A DNA stretch of 64,000 bases from Chitinophagales bacterium. GTDB lineage: Bacteria > Bacteroidota > Bacteroidia > Chitinophagales > LD1. The stretch spans positions 85,300 through 149,299 of the forward strand of contig JAEUUZ010000004.1 in the NCBI GenBank assembly GCA_016786765.1, in the 5' to 3' direction. Below, one piece after another: positions 7,813 to 16,720 of the stretch. A model generated the notes under the pieces. It saw nothing but the letters and a program-made list of their open reading frames with translations, had not been told where the DNA came from and made no database searches. Each line of letters begins with the position of its first letter. The stretch's first letter is position 1. A program made the position numbers and the translations under genes.

Positions 7813-8652
7813 TTACTCAATAACAACTCTTCTTGTTAAAGAAGATTTTCCGTTAGTTATAGTTACGAAGTAAACACCATTTGCATAGTTTTTATTTTCG
7901 ATAGCTACAACATTGTTGCCTCCGTTTTTAGAAACGATATCTTGAGCAAATACAACTGAACCTAAAATGTTAGTCAAACGAACTGAATATTTCTCTTCGT
8001 TTTCAGAAGTGAAAGATAATTTAGTAACTGTTGAGAATGGATTCGGGTTGATAGATAAATCAGAAATGTTTGCTTCAACATTCTCGATAGATGAAGGACA
8101 AGGTCTGTTATCCGCTTTGAATGAAGGATATGGAGAAGCTGTATCTACTTTAACTGGAGAAGCTTCGTTATCAACACAAGCTACACGTACAAAATAGCGA
8201 AGACCTGTAACCGCTTCAGCATCTACTTTAGGAAGTGTAACGATATCAGTTACTGCTGTAACTTTAATTCTCAATTTGTATTGTCCTGGAAGAGCTGTTG
8301 TAGAACCGGTAACTTGAATAACACCTGTTTCTTTTCCGTTGAATGTATTGTTTGCTTTGTTTGTTTTCCAGCAAAGACCTGAAGGTAAGTTTTCAATACT
8401 ATCAATTTTCAAAGTTTGAACAGTAACCAATTGACCTGCTGTTCTAGTAGTATCGTAATTTTCGAAATAAATTACTTGGTTGATTGAACGACCATCGTTA
8501 ATTAAAACCGGAAGAGAATCAGACAAAGGAGATAATCCTGCAACACCTGATTGTGGTTTAGGAGAAACAGTACTTGTAGTACCACAGTTACCTGCATAAA
8601 TACTAGTAGCTAGTACTCCAACTAAAGAAAGTGTAGAAATTAATTTTTTCAT
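7813..8652 (-). CDS. T9SS type A sorting domain-containing secreted protein (paralogue 2)
   Basis: A 279-residue secreted protein with signal peptide MKKLISTLSLVGVLATSIYA. The middle region contains VQTLKIDSIENLPSGLCWKT, GVIQVTGSTTALPGQYKLRI and RYFVRVAC, which align with the corresponding module of the neighbouring secreted proteins. The C-terminus is a T9SS type A sorting domain: INPNPFSTVTKLSF, VRLTNILGSVVFAQD, NGVYFVTI and SSLTRRVVIE. Function is not known; the shared module suggests a surface beta-sandwich. It sits between two genes of the same kind and has its own strong terminator, so it is an independent unit. Confidence 0.85.
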   Translation of the reverse strand: MKKLISTLSLVGVLATSIYAGNCGTTSTVSPKPQSGVAGLSPLSDSLPVLINDGRSINQVIYFENYDTTRTAGQLVTVQTLKIDSIENLPSGLCWKTNKANNTFNGKETGVIQVTGSTTALPGQYKLRIKVTAVTDIVTLPKVDAEAVTGLRYFVRVACVDNEASPVKVDTASPYPSFKADNRPCPSSIENVEANISDLSINPNPFSTVTKLSFTSENEEKYSVRLTNILGSVVFAQDIVSKNGGNNVVAIENKNYANGVYFVTITNGKSSLTRRVVIE

Positions 8653-8732
8653 GTTTGTTTTGTTTTATTTTAAAATGTTTTCAAAAATAGCATTGTTATC
8701 GATAAAAAGGAAATGCTGTTGATAAAAAAAGC

Positions 8733-10646
8733 TTATTCAACAACTATCTTTCGTACAACTCGTTTTCCGCCAATTTCAATATTGAGTGTATAAACGCCTT
8801 TTGCCGACTCCTGCAAATCAATAATATTCTCAACTGCATTGTTTTGAACGGTTAATACAGATGAATGTATTGTTCTTCCAACCATGTCGTTCACCGAAAG
8901 ATTGACTTGAGGCGCTAACGTTTGCAGTGTAACAGTGAATTTACCTGTTGATGGATTGGGATGTATAGACAACCCTTGAAGCAAACTGTTATCCTCTTCA
9001 ATGCCAACAGTGCTGATCGTTGTTAGGTCAGTAGTAATATTACAGAAAGGAAAAGCCGGATTGTAAATAAGTACTTGATAATCGCCATCTCCCACAAAAG
9101 GAATAGTAGAGCCGGTTTGACCGCTTATTTCTAATCCATCTTTAAACCACTTCGCTCTGAAATTTGAGGAGATACCCGGATTTAAGAACACCTGCCCTGT
9201 AGGTGAATAGTATGCAACTGAAGGCGCTACTGTAGGCGTTGCCCCGAAATACACACTCTTTGCGGAATCGCTGATATTGTTACAACCGGTTAACGTATTT
9301 GTTACCTTAATTTTGTATGCCCCTGAAACTTTTGCATAATAGAATGAATCGGTGGCTCCAACTAAGTAAACAGTATCATTTTTATACCATTCATATGTAC
9401 AATCAGCACAATATGGAGTAGCTACTAATCGAATAGAATCACCGTTACAGAGACTATCTTTAACAGCAAAAGCAAAAGGTTTGGTTGGACGACCTTTAAT
9501 ATTAACGGTTAATGTATCCACAATTACCGTAGCAACAACTGTATCTAATCGTACATAACCTTGCGCACACGAACCATTAAAGTTAACATCATAAGGTAAG
9601 AATGGAAAAGGATTGATATTGATATTGTATGTTCCCATGTTATCGTCTGCAGATCCAAACGGAGGGCCATTATCTTCATCCCAAAGTTCAAACGAGAACG
9701 AAGTCGTTCCAATTGGTAAAGCAGCTTGTGCTAAAGGAATAGGAATATTAAAATTACTTGTGTTTGAAACAGAATTGCTGCGCGTATTTACACCCAGTAA
9801 ACCTACTTTAGCATAAACCTCAGGATCGCCAGTTGCTAATTCTTCTACATCACCTCTCCAACATGAACCTGCATTGGTCATATTATTGATATGAAGTTGC
9901 GAAATATAGTAGTTGTAGTACACCGTTTTTAAAGCCACTTTATAGGTACCAGGTTGAGAGAATTTAACAACACCAGGAGATTTCAGGCTAGATGTTTGAC
10001 CATTCCCTAAATCCCAAAAGTAACGTGTTGGATTAGGCGTTGAAGCCGATAATAATGCATTCAAATTAAGCACAACTGAATCGCAATCTTCACGCACACC
10101 GCCATATGTGAAAGAAGAAACACTTCCGGAAGTATCAGGAAGAATAACAAGGGTATCGGTATATTTCTGCGGCACATCGTTTTGAGAAACGTTGCCAATA
10201 GGGGTTCCAATGGCTACTACATCGGCATCAATATTTACTTGAATAATGTAAACACCAGCCGCCAAAGGAGTTCCACAAATAGTTACACAGCCTAGTGTAT
10301 CATTGTTTTGCACATCGTAGTATCCTTTATATGGAGCTTGTGACTTACTAAAGTTATAATTATCTGCACCGGCTGGCAATCCGGTTAATGAGGTAATCTT
10401 TACGCGATTCAACTGAACATAACTACATCCTGAACATTGAGCAAGCGTTGCCGGATCTGTCAATCGCTTTGGTAGGTTAAAATGAATAACTGTTGTGTAT
10501 GGATTATTAGCCATTCCTGTATCGGCCTTGTTGCAAAGTCCGCCTATGGGTTTACATCCAAAATTATTTGGAGTACATGAAGTGCATTGTGCAATCGAAT
10601 ATTGTGCAACGCACAACAAAAATAATGAAAGTAAAAAATTACGCAT
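8733..10646 (-). CDS. T9SS type A sorting domain-containing protein with PKD domain (paralogue 3)
   Basis: A 637-residue secreted protein. I start it at 10646, where MRNFLLSLFLLCVAQYSIAQ gives a normal signal peptide; an upstream in-frame ATG would add 36 residues that destroy it. Residues of about 60-170 (VKITSLTGLPAGADNYNFS, GCVTICGTPLAAGVYII) share the module of the two smaller neighbours. A PKD-like domain follows (RYFWDLGNGQTSS, FSQPGTYKVALKTV), then an acidic region (SFELWDEDNGPPFGSADDN) that may bind calcium, then Ig-like repeats. It ends in a T9SS type A sorting domain (IHPNPSTGKFTV, VNDMVGRTIHS, AKGVYTLNI, GGKRVVRKIVVE). It is divergent from the TonB receptor. Likely a surface-attached or released binding protein. 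Confidence 0.85.
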   Translation of the reverse strand: MRNFLLSLFLLCVAQYSIAQCTSCTPNNFGCKPIGGLCNKADTGMANNPYTTVIHFNLPKRLTDPATLAQCSGCSYVQLNRVKITSLTGLPAGADNYNFSKSQAPYKGYYDVQNNDTLGCVTICGTPLAAGVYIIQVNIDADVVAIGTPIGNVSQNDVPQKYTDTLVILPDTSGSVSSFTYGGVREDCDSVVLNLNALLSASTPNPTRYFWDLGNGQTSSLKSPGVVKFSQPGTYKVALKTVYYNYYISQLHINNMTNAGSCWRGDVEELATGDPEVYAKVGLLGVNTRSNSVSNTSNFNIPIPLAQAALPIGTTSFSFELWDEDNGPPFGSADDNMGTYNININPFPFLPYDVNFNGSCAQGYVRLDTVVATVIVDTLTVNIKGRPTKPFAFAVKDSLCNGDSIRLVATPYCADCTYEWYKNDTVYLVGATDSFYYAKVSGAYKIKVTNTLTGCNNISDSAKSVYFGATPTVAPSVAYYSPTGQVFLNPGISSNFRAKWFKDGLEISGQTGSTIPFVGDGDYQVLIYNPAFPFCNITTDLTTISTVGIEEDNSLLQGLSIHPNPSTGKFTVTLQTLAPQVNLSVNDMVGRTIHSSVLTVQNNAVENIIDLQESAKGVYTLNIEIGGKRVVRKIVVE

Positions 10647-10827
10647 TGAAGTTGTTTTGGTTTTTGTTTTGTTCAAATTAAAGATATAATAACGTATAAA
10701 ACAAGTTGCATGATACATTTTTAAAATGACAATATCATGACAATCTGCAAGCACTGTGAATTAACAAAAATTTGTTTTTTGAAAAAAAACTACTTGTTTA
10801 GTAGCCTACAAAAACAAACTAAAAATT

Positions 10828-13275
10828 ATGAAACATTTTTTCTCGCTGCTTTGCGGTGTTTTTATCACACTCTCTTCATTCGCTCAATCAGCTAAGCTTT
10901 CGGGCAAAATTGTTGACGAAAAAGGAGAAGGGTTGATTCAGGCTAATGTTGTTATTGATGCTTCGAAAGGCCTTGCTACCGTTACCGACTTTGACGGAAA
11001 TTATGAACTTGCAGTAGATGAAGGCACGTACATAGTTACTTATCGCTATGTTGGAAAAGAAGAACAAAAACTAAAACTAACCTTTGCTGCTGGCGAGAAA
11101 AAAGTGCAAAACATCACACTTACCGACAAAGAAAAAATCATGGACCAAGTAGTGGTTACAGGTAGTAAGTATGCAAAGAAATTATCGGAAGAGACAGTAT
11201 CTATGGATGTTTTGAACAATACGACTTTAACCAATCAAAACATTACTTCATTGGACAATGGAGTTCAGAAAGTTCCGGGTGTAACCATCGCAGACGGGCA
11301 AGCCAACATTCGTGGAGGATCGGGATGGTCTTATGGAGCAGGAACTCGAGTTGCTATTTTGTATGATGATTTACCCATCACAACGGCTGATGCAGATGAT
11401 GCAAAATGGAGCATGATTCCAATGGAAAACATAGACCAAGTAGAAATTATTAAAGGTGCAGCTTCAGCCCTATACGGGTCAGGGGCATTGAATGGTGTAA
11501 TCAACGCACGTATGGCTTACCCTACAGACAAACCTTACACTAAAGTAACTACTTATGCAGGTTTCTATGAAGGACCTACTAAGACGAGAGAATTGAAGTT
11601 TTGGAAAGGAACACCTCGTTACTTTGCCGGAATAAACTTTGCCGATAGAAGAAAAATTGGACAATGGGATCTAATTGTTGGAGGTGCTTACAATAACGAC
11701 AAATCATATTTAGATTCAGCCAATAGCCAAGATGGAAGAATAAATGCGAAAGTTCGTTATCGTTTCAAAAAAATTGAAGGGTTGAATGTGGGCGTAAACC
11801 TAATCGGATATTGGAGTTGGGGAACAACATTTTTCATGTGGGATAGTATTGGAAATAGAGGATATAAGCCACTTCCGGGAACTGTTACTCTTTACGATAA
11901 CAACCGTTATTTAGTGGATGGATACGCTAACTATTTCGATAAACATAATGACAAGTTTGCATTGAAATATCGCTATCTCAACTCTTCAAATATTAACAGT
12001 ACTGGTCAGGGATCTATCGGACAACGTCATATTATTGACTTTACATTTCAACGTCCGTTCGATTTAGGCAAAAAAATAAAATTAAACTTCCTTACCGGTG
12101 CTGCTGGAAGAATTGACAGAATAGATTTACCATCAAAAACTGATACGGCTTACTTATATGGAAAAATAGGGCATAGAGCCTACAACGCTTCCATTTTTGC
12201 ACAAACAGATTTTAAATTTTTTGACCGCTTAAATATCTCCTTAGGTGCTCGATGGGAGTATTTTGAAATCGATAAGAAAAACAGTTTAAAAGATTTACCA
12301 TATCCTCTTTTGCGCTTTGGTATTAACTACCAAGCTGCACAAGCTACATACATAAGAGGTTCATTCGGCCAAGGATTCCGTTATCCTGCTGTAGCAGAAC
12401 GTTTCGTTACTACTTCCGTTGGTCCGTTAGGAATTTACCCAAATGAAAAACTCGAACCGGAAAAAGGATATAGTGCAGAACTTGGTATTAAACAAGGATT
12501 TCAATTTGGCAAAAAATCAAACTGGGGTGGGTTTGTAGATGCAGCAGGTTTTTGGAATCAGTACCAAAACATGATGGAGTTTACCTTCGGAACCTTTGGC
12601 GACCCAACAGATGCGTCTAAAAACTATGGAGCCGGTTTCTCTTCTCAAAACATTGGAACAGCGAGAATACTTGGAGCAGAAGTACTTTTGGGCTTCCAAG
12701 GAAAAGTAAATGACTTTACATTAAACTTTGCAGCAGGATATACCTTTATTGACGCACGTTCACTGAATTGGGACGATAAATTAGTGTTATTCAACAGCAA
12801 TGGAGATACTCTAGTTCCTAACTTTAAAGCATATAATAATAGCAATGCACCCGCATCAATTGACACCAACACTGAGATTACCTATGGTATGACATCTTCT
12901 TCTTCAAGTAATTTCTTGAAATATAGACCACGTCACCAATTCAAATTAATTTTCAATTTAGAGCACAAAAAGTTTGAGGTAAACCTCGATTACCAATACA
13001 TCAGCTTCCAAGAGAATATCGATTATGCTTTCGTAAGTAAAACATTCTCTACATTCTCATCAGCATTCCGTGGATTAAAGTCTTACCGCGATATGCGAAT
13101 TGCTGATGGCAGTAAAGGGGATCACATATTAAATATTGGTATTGGCTATAAGCCGGTTGAAAAATTGAAGTTACAATTCATTATAAAAAATGTATTAAAC
13201 ACAGAATGGATGCCAAGACCGGGAAGATATGAAGCACCAAGAAATTATACACTTCAAATGTCTTACCAATTCTAA
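10828..13275 (+). CDS. TonB-dependent outer membrane receptor with carboxypeptidase-regulatory-like domain
   Basis: An 815-residue outer membrane receptor. The signal peptide is MKHFFSLLCGVFITLSSFAQ. Residues 22-105 form the CarbopepD_reg_2 domain (LSGKIVDEKGEGLIQANVVI, TDFDGNYEL). The plug (about 105-235) contains the TonB-box-like DQVVVTGSK, VQKVPGVTI, NIRGGSGWS and VEIIKGAASALYGSGALNGV. The remaining 580 residues form the 22-strand barrel, ending in the typical final strand NYTLQMSYQF. No SusD-like partner is adjacent, so it is not a SusCD pair; the substrate cannot be told, though siderophores or other metal complexes are possible. It is followed at once by a terminator, so it is monocistronic. 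Confidence 0.92.
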   Translation: MKHFFSLLCGVFITLSSFAQSAKLSGKIVDEKGEGLIQANVVIDASKGLATVTDFDGNYELAVDEGTYIVTYRYVGKEEQKLKLTFAAGEKKVQNITLTDKEKIMDQVVVTGSKYAKKLSEETVSMDVLNNTTLTNQNITSLDNGVQKVPGVTIADGQANIRGGSGWSYGAGTRVAILYDDLPITTADADDAKWSMIPMENIDQVEIIKGAASALYGSGALNGVINARMAYPTDKPYTKVTTYAGFYEGPTKTRELKFWKGTPRYFAGINFADRRKIGQWDLIVGGAYNNDKSYLDSANSQDGRINAKVRYRFKKIEGLNVGVNLIGYWSWGTTFFMWDSIGNRGYKPLPGTVTLYDNNRYLVDGYANYFDKHNDKFALKYRYLNSSNINSTGQGSIGQRHIIDFTFQRPFDLGKKIKLNFLTGAAGRIDRIDLPSKTDTAYLYGKIGHRAYNASIFAQTDFKFFDRLNISLGARWEYFEIDKKNSLKDLPYPLLRFGINYQAAQATYIRGSFGQGFRYPAVAERFVTTSVGPLGIYPNEKLEPEKGYSAELGIKQGFQFGKKSNWGGFVDAAGFWNQYQNMMEFTFGTFGDPTDASKNYGAGFSSQNIGTARILGAEVLLGFQGKVNDFTLNFAAGYTFIDARSLNWDDKLVLFNSNGDTLVPNFKAYNNSNAPASIDTNTEITYGMTSSSSSNFLKYRPRHQFKLIFNLEHKKFEVNLDYQYISFQENIDYAFVSKTFSTFSSAFRGLKSYRDMRIADGSKGDHILNIGIGYKPVEKLKLQFIIKNVLNTEWMPRPGRYEAPRNYTLQMSYQF

Positions 13276-13295
13276 TTCACATCTTGCTTTTTAGA

Positions 13296-13325
13296 AAATG
13301 CCCGCAACATCAGCGGGCATTTTTT
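13296..13325 (+). terminator. intrinsic terminator of the TonB receptor gene
   Basis: Stem AAATGCCCGC / GCGGGCATTT with a 7-nt loop, followed by TTT. It lies 20 bp after the stop codon. Confidence 0.9.
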
Positions 13326-13350
13326 GTTGAGTGAAATTTCAAAATGATGT

Positions 13351-13380
13351 TTGGAGATAAAAAAATGTTTTTAACTTTCG
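13351..13380 (+). promoter_or_regulatory. candidate promoter of the bifunctional nuclease-like gene
   Basis: TTG (13351-13353), an 18-bp spacer and TAACTTTCG (13372-13380) match the Bacteroidota promoter pattern. The start ATG is only 4 bp after the -7 box, so the transcript may have almost no leader. Confidence 0.5.
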
Positions 13381-13384
13381 CACA

Positions 13385-13996
13385 ATGAAAAAAATTCCTC
13401 TCGAAATAATTGCACTTTCGCACAGTGTAACGCAATCACATTCATTCGCTGTTGTGCTTGGAGAGGTAGATGGTACCAGAAGACTGCCTATTGTTATTGG
13501 AGGATTTGAAGCGCAAGCCATTGCTGTAGCCTTAGATAACATGAAACCTTCTCGGCCATTAACGCACGATTTAATGAAAACCATTTGTGATACTTTTTCA
13601 GTTGAATTAGATCATGTTTTTATCTCAAAATTAAAAGACGGTATATTCTTCAGCACGCTGATTTTTACCAATGGAGAACAAAGCTACGAACTGGATTCTA
13701 GAACCTCCGATGCACTGGCATTAGCCGTACGTTTCGAATGCCCGATTTTTGTAGCAGAAACCATCTTACAGGAAGCAGGTGTTGATGCCGACATTGTTGA
13801 CGAACAAAATGAATCGGAATTAGAAGAAAAGATTGAAGAACTCACCGCAAACGTATCGACTCCTCCAAGTTCTGCTTCCAATTTTGGCAATATGAGCTTA
13901 GAAGAACTCAACGAAGAGTTAGATGCAGCTTTAGAAAACGAAGACTACGAAAGAGCAGCCCGTATTAGAGACGAATTAAAAAAACGCGGTAAGTAA
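13385..13996 (+). CDS. bifunctional nuclease (BFN/DUF151) domain protein with UVR motif
   Basis: A 203-residue cytoplasmic protein. Residues 1-135 are a BFN (DUF151) domain: VVLGEVDGTRRLPIVIGGFE, AIAVALDN, RPLTHDLMKTICD and the highly typical SRTSDALALAVRF with PIFVAE. Residues of about 168-200 are a UvrB/UvrC (UVR) motif: LEELNEELDAALENEDYERA followed by ARIRDEL. This combination is common in Bacteroidota. The BFN domain was described as having RNase and DNase activity in plants, but the bacterial role is poorly defined. It converges on surE with 5 bp between the stops. Confidence 0.9.
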   Translation: MKKIPLEIIALSHSVTQSHSFAVVLGEVDGTRRLPIVIGGFEAQAIAVALDNMKPSRPLTHDLMKTICDTFSVELDHVFISKLKDGIFFSTLIFTNGEQSYELDSRTSDALALAVRFECPIFVAETILQEAGVDADIVDEQNESELEEKIEELTANVSTPPSSASNFGNMSLEELNEELDAALENEDYERAARIRDELKKRGK

Positions 13997-14001
13997 GAAC
14001 C

Positions 14002-14769
14002 TTAAAATTTCCACACTTCATTAATGAAAGGGATAGCGTGATGTGCCGTTAAATCGTATTGAACAGGAACTACACTCACAAAGCCATTGGCCAAAGCGCA
14101 TTCATCAGTATCTTCGCCCTTATCATGGTTCACAAATTTTCCCGTTAACCAATAGTAATTTCTGCCAAAAGGATCTTGACGCTCCATATACTCTTCCTCC
14201 CATTTTGCTACTGCTTGTCGGCATACACGAACACCTTTAATTGCTTCCGTTTTCAAATTTGGAATATTAACGTTCAAAAGAGTTGCTTTAGGTAAACCGT
14301 TATCGAGTATTTGTTTTGCTATTACTTTGGCTAAAACCGTTGCAGCAGTAAAATCAGCATCCAACTTATAATCTAACAACGAGAATCCCACTGCCGGAAT
14401 CCCTTCTAAACAGGCTTCCATAGCTGCCGACATTGTTCCGGAATAAATGATATTGATAGAAGAATTCGATCCGTGATTAATACCCGAAACACATAAATCG
14501 GGCTTGCGATGCAAGATTTTATCCTTGGCAATTTTCACACAATCAGCAGGAGTTCCGCTGCATTGGTACGACTTCACGCCATCAAACAAATGAACTTCAT
14601 CGATACGTAACGGTTTGTTGATGGTAATGGCATGTCCCATACCCGATTGCGGTGAATCAGGCGCTACGACTACCACTTCGCCTAAATCTTTTACAGCATT
14701 CACTAATGCTCGAATTCCGGGAGCGGTTACACCATCGTCATTCACTACTAATATCAAAGGTTTCGACAT
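14002..14769 (-). CDS. surE: 5'/3'-nucleotidase SurE
   Basis: A 255-residue nucleotidase that removes phosphate from nucleoside monophosphates and short polyphosphate in a metal-dependent way. Signatures are complete: LVVNDDGVTAPGI at the N-terminus with the metal-binding DD pair, VVAPDSPQSGMGHAIT, CSGTPADCV, and VSGINHGSNSSINIIYSGTM with the metal-binding Asn. Length matches the family. It is the last gene of rfbC-rfbD-surE, starting 4 bp after the rfbD stop. Confidence 0.96.
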   Translation of the reverse strand: MSKPLILVVNDDGVTAPGIRALVNAVKDLGEVVVVAPDSPQSGMGHAITINKPLRIDEVHLFDGVKSYQCSGTPADCVKIAKDKILHRKPDLCVSGINHGSNSSINIIYSGTMSAAMEACLEGIPAVGFSLLDYKLDADFTAATVLAKVIAKQILDNGLPKATLLNVNIPNLKTEAIKGVRVCRQAVAKWEEEYMERQDPFGRNYYWLTGKFVNHDKGEDTDECALANGFVSVVPVQYDLTAHHAIPFINEVWKF

Positions 14770-14773
14770 GTTA

Positions 14774-15631
14774 TTATTTTAATTTTTGTATGCAATTGGC
14801 TAAACTATCTCTCCAATATGGAATTGAAAATCCAAAGGTTTCCTTCACCTTCTTTTTATTCATTACACTGAATCTAGGGCGAGTTGCCGGTGTAGGATAC
14901 TGATATGTTTCTATTGGTAATATAGGCGTTTCTAATCCGGCAAAATCGCGAATACTGATGGCAAAATCGTACCACGAAGCAACACCTTCATTACTAAAAT
15001 GATATACTCCTGTATGCTGTTGTAAATGATCGATAGGTATAAGATGGGCAATAAATCCGGCCAAATCGGCCGCATAAGTTGGAGTTCCAATTTGATCGGC
15101 AATGATGCTTAAAGACTGTTTTTCTGCACATAAACGCAATATTGTTTTCACAAAATTCGAACCAAACGAAGAATATAACCACGAAGTTCTAATTATAATA
15201 TACGCATTTGTAGCAGCGGCTATAGCTCTTTCTCCTGCAAGCTTTGAAGCACCATAAACACTCAACGGATGTACTTCATCATCTTCATTTAAAAGCAAAG
15301 GTGAAGTTCCGTCAAATACAAAATCTGTTGAAACATGGATGAGAAAAGTATTGGATAGTGCACAAGCTTCTGCTAAATTTTTTGCCCCTATTGCATTGAT
15401 CGCAAAGCATTCGGTTTGCTCCAATTCAGCTTTGTCTACGGCAGTGTAAGCTGCACAATTCACTACAATATCGAAATGGTGTTGAAGGAGAAAGCGTTGA
15501 ACACTTGCAGCATCTGTGATATCCAATAGTTGTCGATTAGCAAAAACAAATGCAACGTCCGATGCTTGTGCAAGACAAGCCATTTCGCTGCCGAGTTGTC
15601 CGTTTGCTCCAGTGACAAGTACTTTCTTCAC
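14774..15631 (-). CDS. rfbD: dTDP-4-dehydrorhamnose reductase
   Basis: A 285-residue short-chain dehydrogenase that reduces dTDP-4-keto-L-rhamnose to dTDP-L-rhamnose, the donor for rhamnose in surface polysaccharide. The NAD(P) motif VTGANGQLGSEMA is at the N-terminus, VNCAAYTAVDKAE and STDFVFDGTSP follow, the catalytic YGASKLAGE (YxxxK) lies near residue 130, and ATRPRFSVMNKKK is near the end. It follows rfbC by 9 bp. rfbA and rfbB are not in the window, so the dTDP-rhamnose pathway is split. Confidence 0.95.
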   Translation of the reverse strand: MKKVLVTGANGQLGSEMACLAQASDVAFVFANRQLLDITDAASVQRFLLQHHFDIVVNCAAYTAVDKAELEQTECFAINAIGAKNLAEACALSNTFLIHVSTDFVFDGTSPLLLNEDDEVHPLSVYGASKLAGERAIAAATNAYIIIRTSWLYSSFGSNFVKTILRLCAEKQSLSIIADQIGTPTYAADLAGFIAHLIPIDHLQQHTGVYHFSNEGVASWYDFAISIRDFAGLETPILPIETYQYPTPATRPRFSVMNKKKVKETFGFSIPYWRDSLANCIQKLK

Positions 15632-15640
15632 AACCGTTCT

Positions 15641-16195
15641 TTAAAAGTCAAAATTCATCTCAGCCTCCGTAAAAAGCGGATTCAATTTATCTTTGTCCGA
15701 AACTATGGCCTTTTCTTTCGAAATTCGCCAATCAATTTGCAATGTTTCATCAAAAATTTGAATTCCCCGTTCCCCTTCTTTATTGTATATATTATCGCAC
15801 TTATAACTAAAAATTGTGCCGTCTTTGAGCACCGAGAAACCATGTGCAAAACCTCGTGGAATAAGCAATTGACGCTTATTTTCCGAAGAAAGTATAATTT
15901 CAAACTTCTTCCCGAATGTTGGAGATCCCTTTCGAATATCAACAACAACATCTAATACTTCGCCTGTAATAACTCTTACCAATTTTGCCTGAGAATAGGG
16001 ATTCAACTGATAATGCAATCCGCGCAGTACGCCACAATTCGACATTGACTCATTATCTTGAAGCCAATGATAATTTAATCCATGTTGTTCAAAAACATTA
16101 CGATTATAGGTTTCAAAGAAATATCCGCGGCTATCGGCAAACACTTTAGGTTCTATTACGACTAATCCCGGGAATTCGGTTTTTGTGATATTCAT
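15641..16195 (-). CDS. rfbC: dTDP-4-dehydrorhamnose 3,5-epimerase
   Basis: A 184-residue cupin enzyme that epimerises C3 and C5 of dTDP-4-keto-6-deoxyglucose. Characteristic stretches are DSRGYFFETYN, LQDNESMSNCGVLRGLHYQ with the catalytic His, VVDIRKGSPTFGKK with the Asp of the dyad, LIPRGFAHGFSVL, and the C-terminal INPLFTEAE-like segment (LNPLFTEAE). Length is typical. It is the first gene of the rfbC-rfbD-surE operon and is divergent from a GNAT acetyltransferase. Confidence 0.96.
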   Translation of the reverse strand: MNITKTEFPGLVVIEPKVFADSRGYFFETYNRNVFEQHGLNYHWLQDNESMSNCGVLRGLHYQLNPYSQAKLVRVITGEVLDVVVDIRKGSPTFGKKFEIILSSENKRQLLIPRGFAHGFSVLKDGTIFSYKCDNIYNKEGERGIQIFDETLQIDWRISKEKAIVSDKDKLNPLFTEAEMNFDF

Positions 16196-16285
16196 ACGTT
16201 GCGATATTACATATTCTACAAGATTTTTTTGAATTAAAATCGGAGAATATTCATTAATTATACCGTATCAAATATTCACATTCAT

Positions 16286-16720
16286 ATGCATCCTAGTATT
16301 AGATTATTCACTTATGGAAGCCCCGACTACTTGCTATCCCTTATTCTTCGATATAAAATTCTTCGCATTCCTTTAGGATTAACCTATAGCGCTAAAGACC
16401 TTGAAAGTGATCAATCCGATTTTCACATAGGCGCCTTTGAAAACGAACAGTTGCTTGGGAGTTTAATTTTAACGTTAAATAAGAACAACACCATTAAAAT
16501 GAGACAAGTTGCCGTTGATGACACTTTTCAAGGCAAAGGCATTGGTTCGGCATTACTTCAATTCAGTGAAACCTTTGCAAAATTAAAAGGATTTGAAGCT
16601 ATCCATTGCCATGCGCGAAAAACAGCTGTACCGTTCTATTTAAAACACGGTTACACTATTGTTGGGGATGAGTTTCCAGAAGTAAACATTCCGCACTTCT
16701 ACATGGAGAAATCGCTTTAA
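16286..16720 (+). CDS. GNAT family N-acetyltransferase
   Basis: A 144-residue acetyl-CoA-dependent acyltransferase of the GNAT fold. The acetyl-CoA binding motif A is clear: MRQVAVDDTFQGKGIGSALL (about 72-91), preceded by the beta strand LLGSLILTL and followed by HARKTAVPFYLKHGY, which is the typical motif B. The overall pattern (LRIPLGLTY near the start) resembles the ElaA/YjcF-type subgroup of small GNATs. The acceptor is unknown. It stands alone between divergent rfbC and convergent porT, with the porT stop directly abutting its own stop. Confidence 0.88.
   Translation: MHPSIRLFTYGSPDYLLSLILRYKILRIPLGLTYSAKDLESDQSDFHIGAFENEQLLGSLILTLNKNNTIKMRQVAVDDTFQGKGIGSALLQFSETFAKLKGFEAIHCHARKTAVPFYLKHGYTIVGDEFPEVNIPHFYMEKSL

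Noticed and set aside
10647..10754. N-terminal extension of the 637-residue T9SS protein
   Set aside because: The extra 36 residues would bury the signal peptide; the ATG at 10646 gives a standard one.
10828..13275. SusC-type receptor of a polysaccharide utilisation locus
   Set aside because: No susD-like gene or carbohydrate enzyme is adjacent, so a PUL assignment is not justified.
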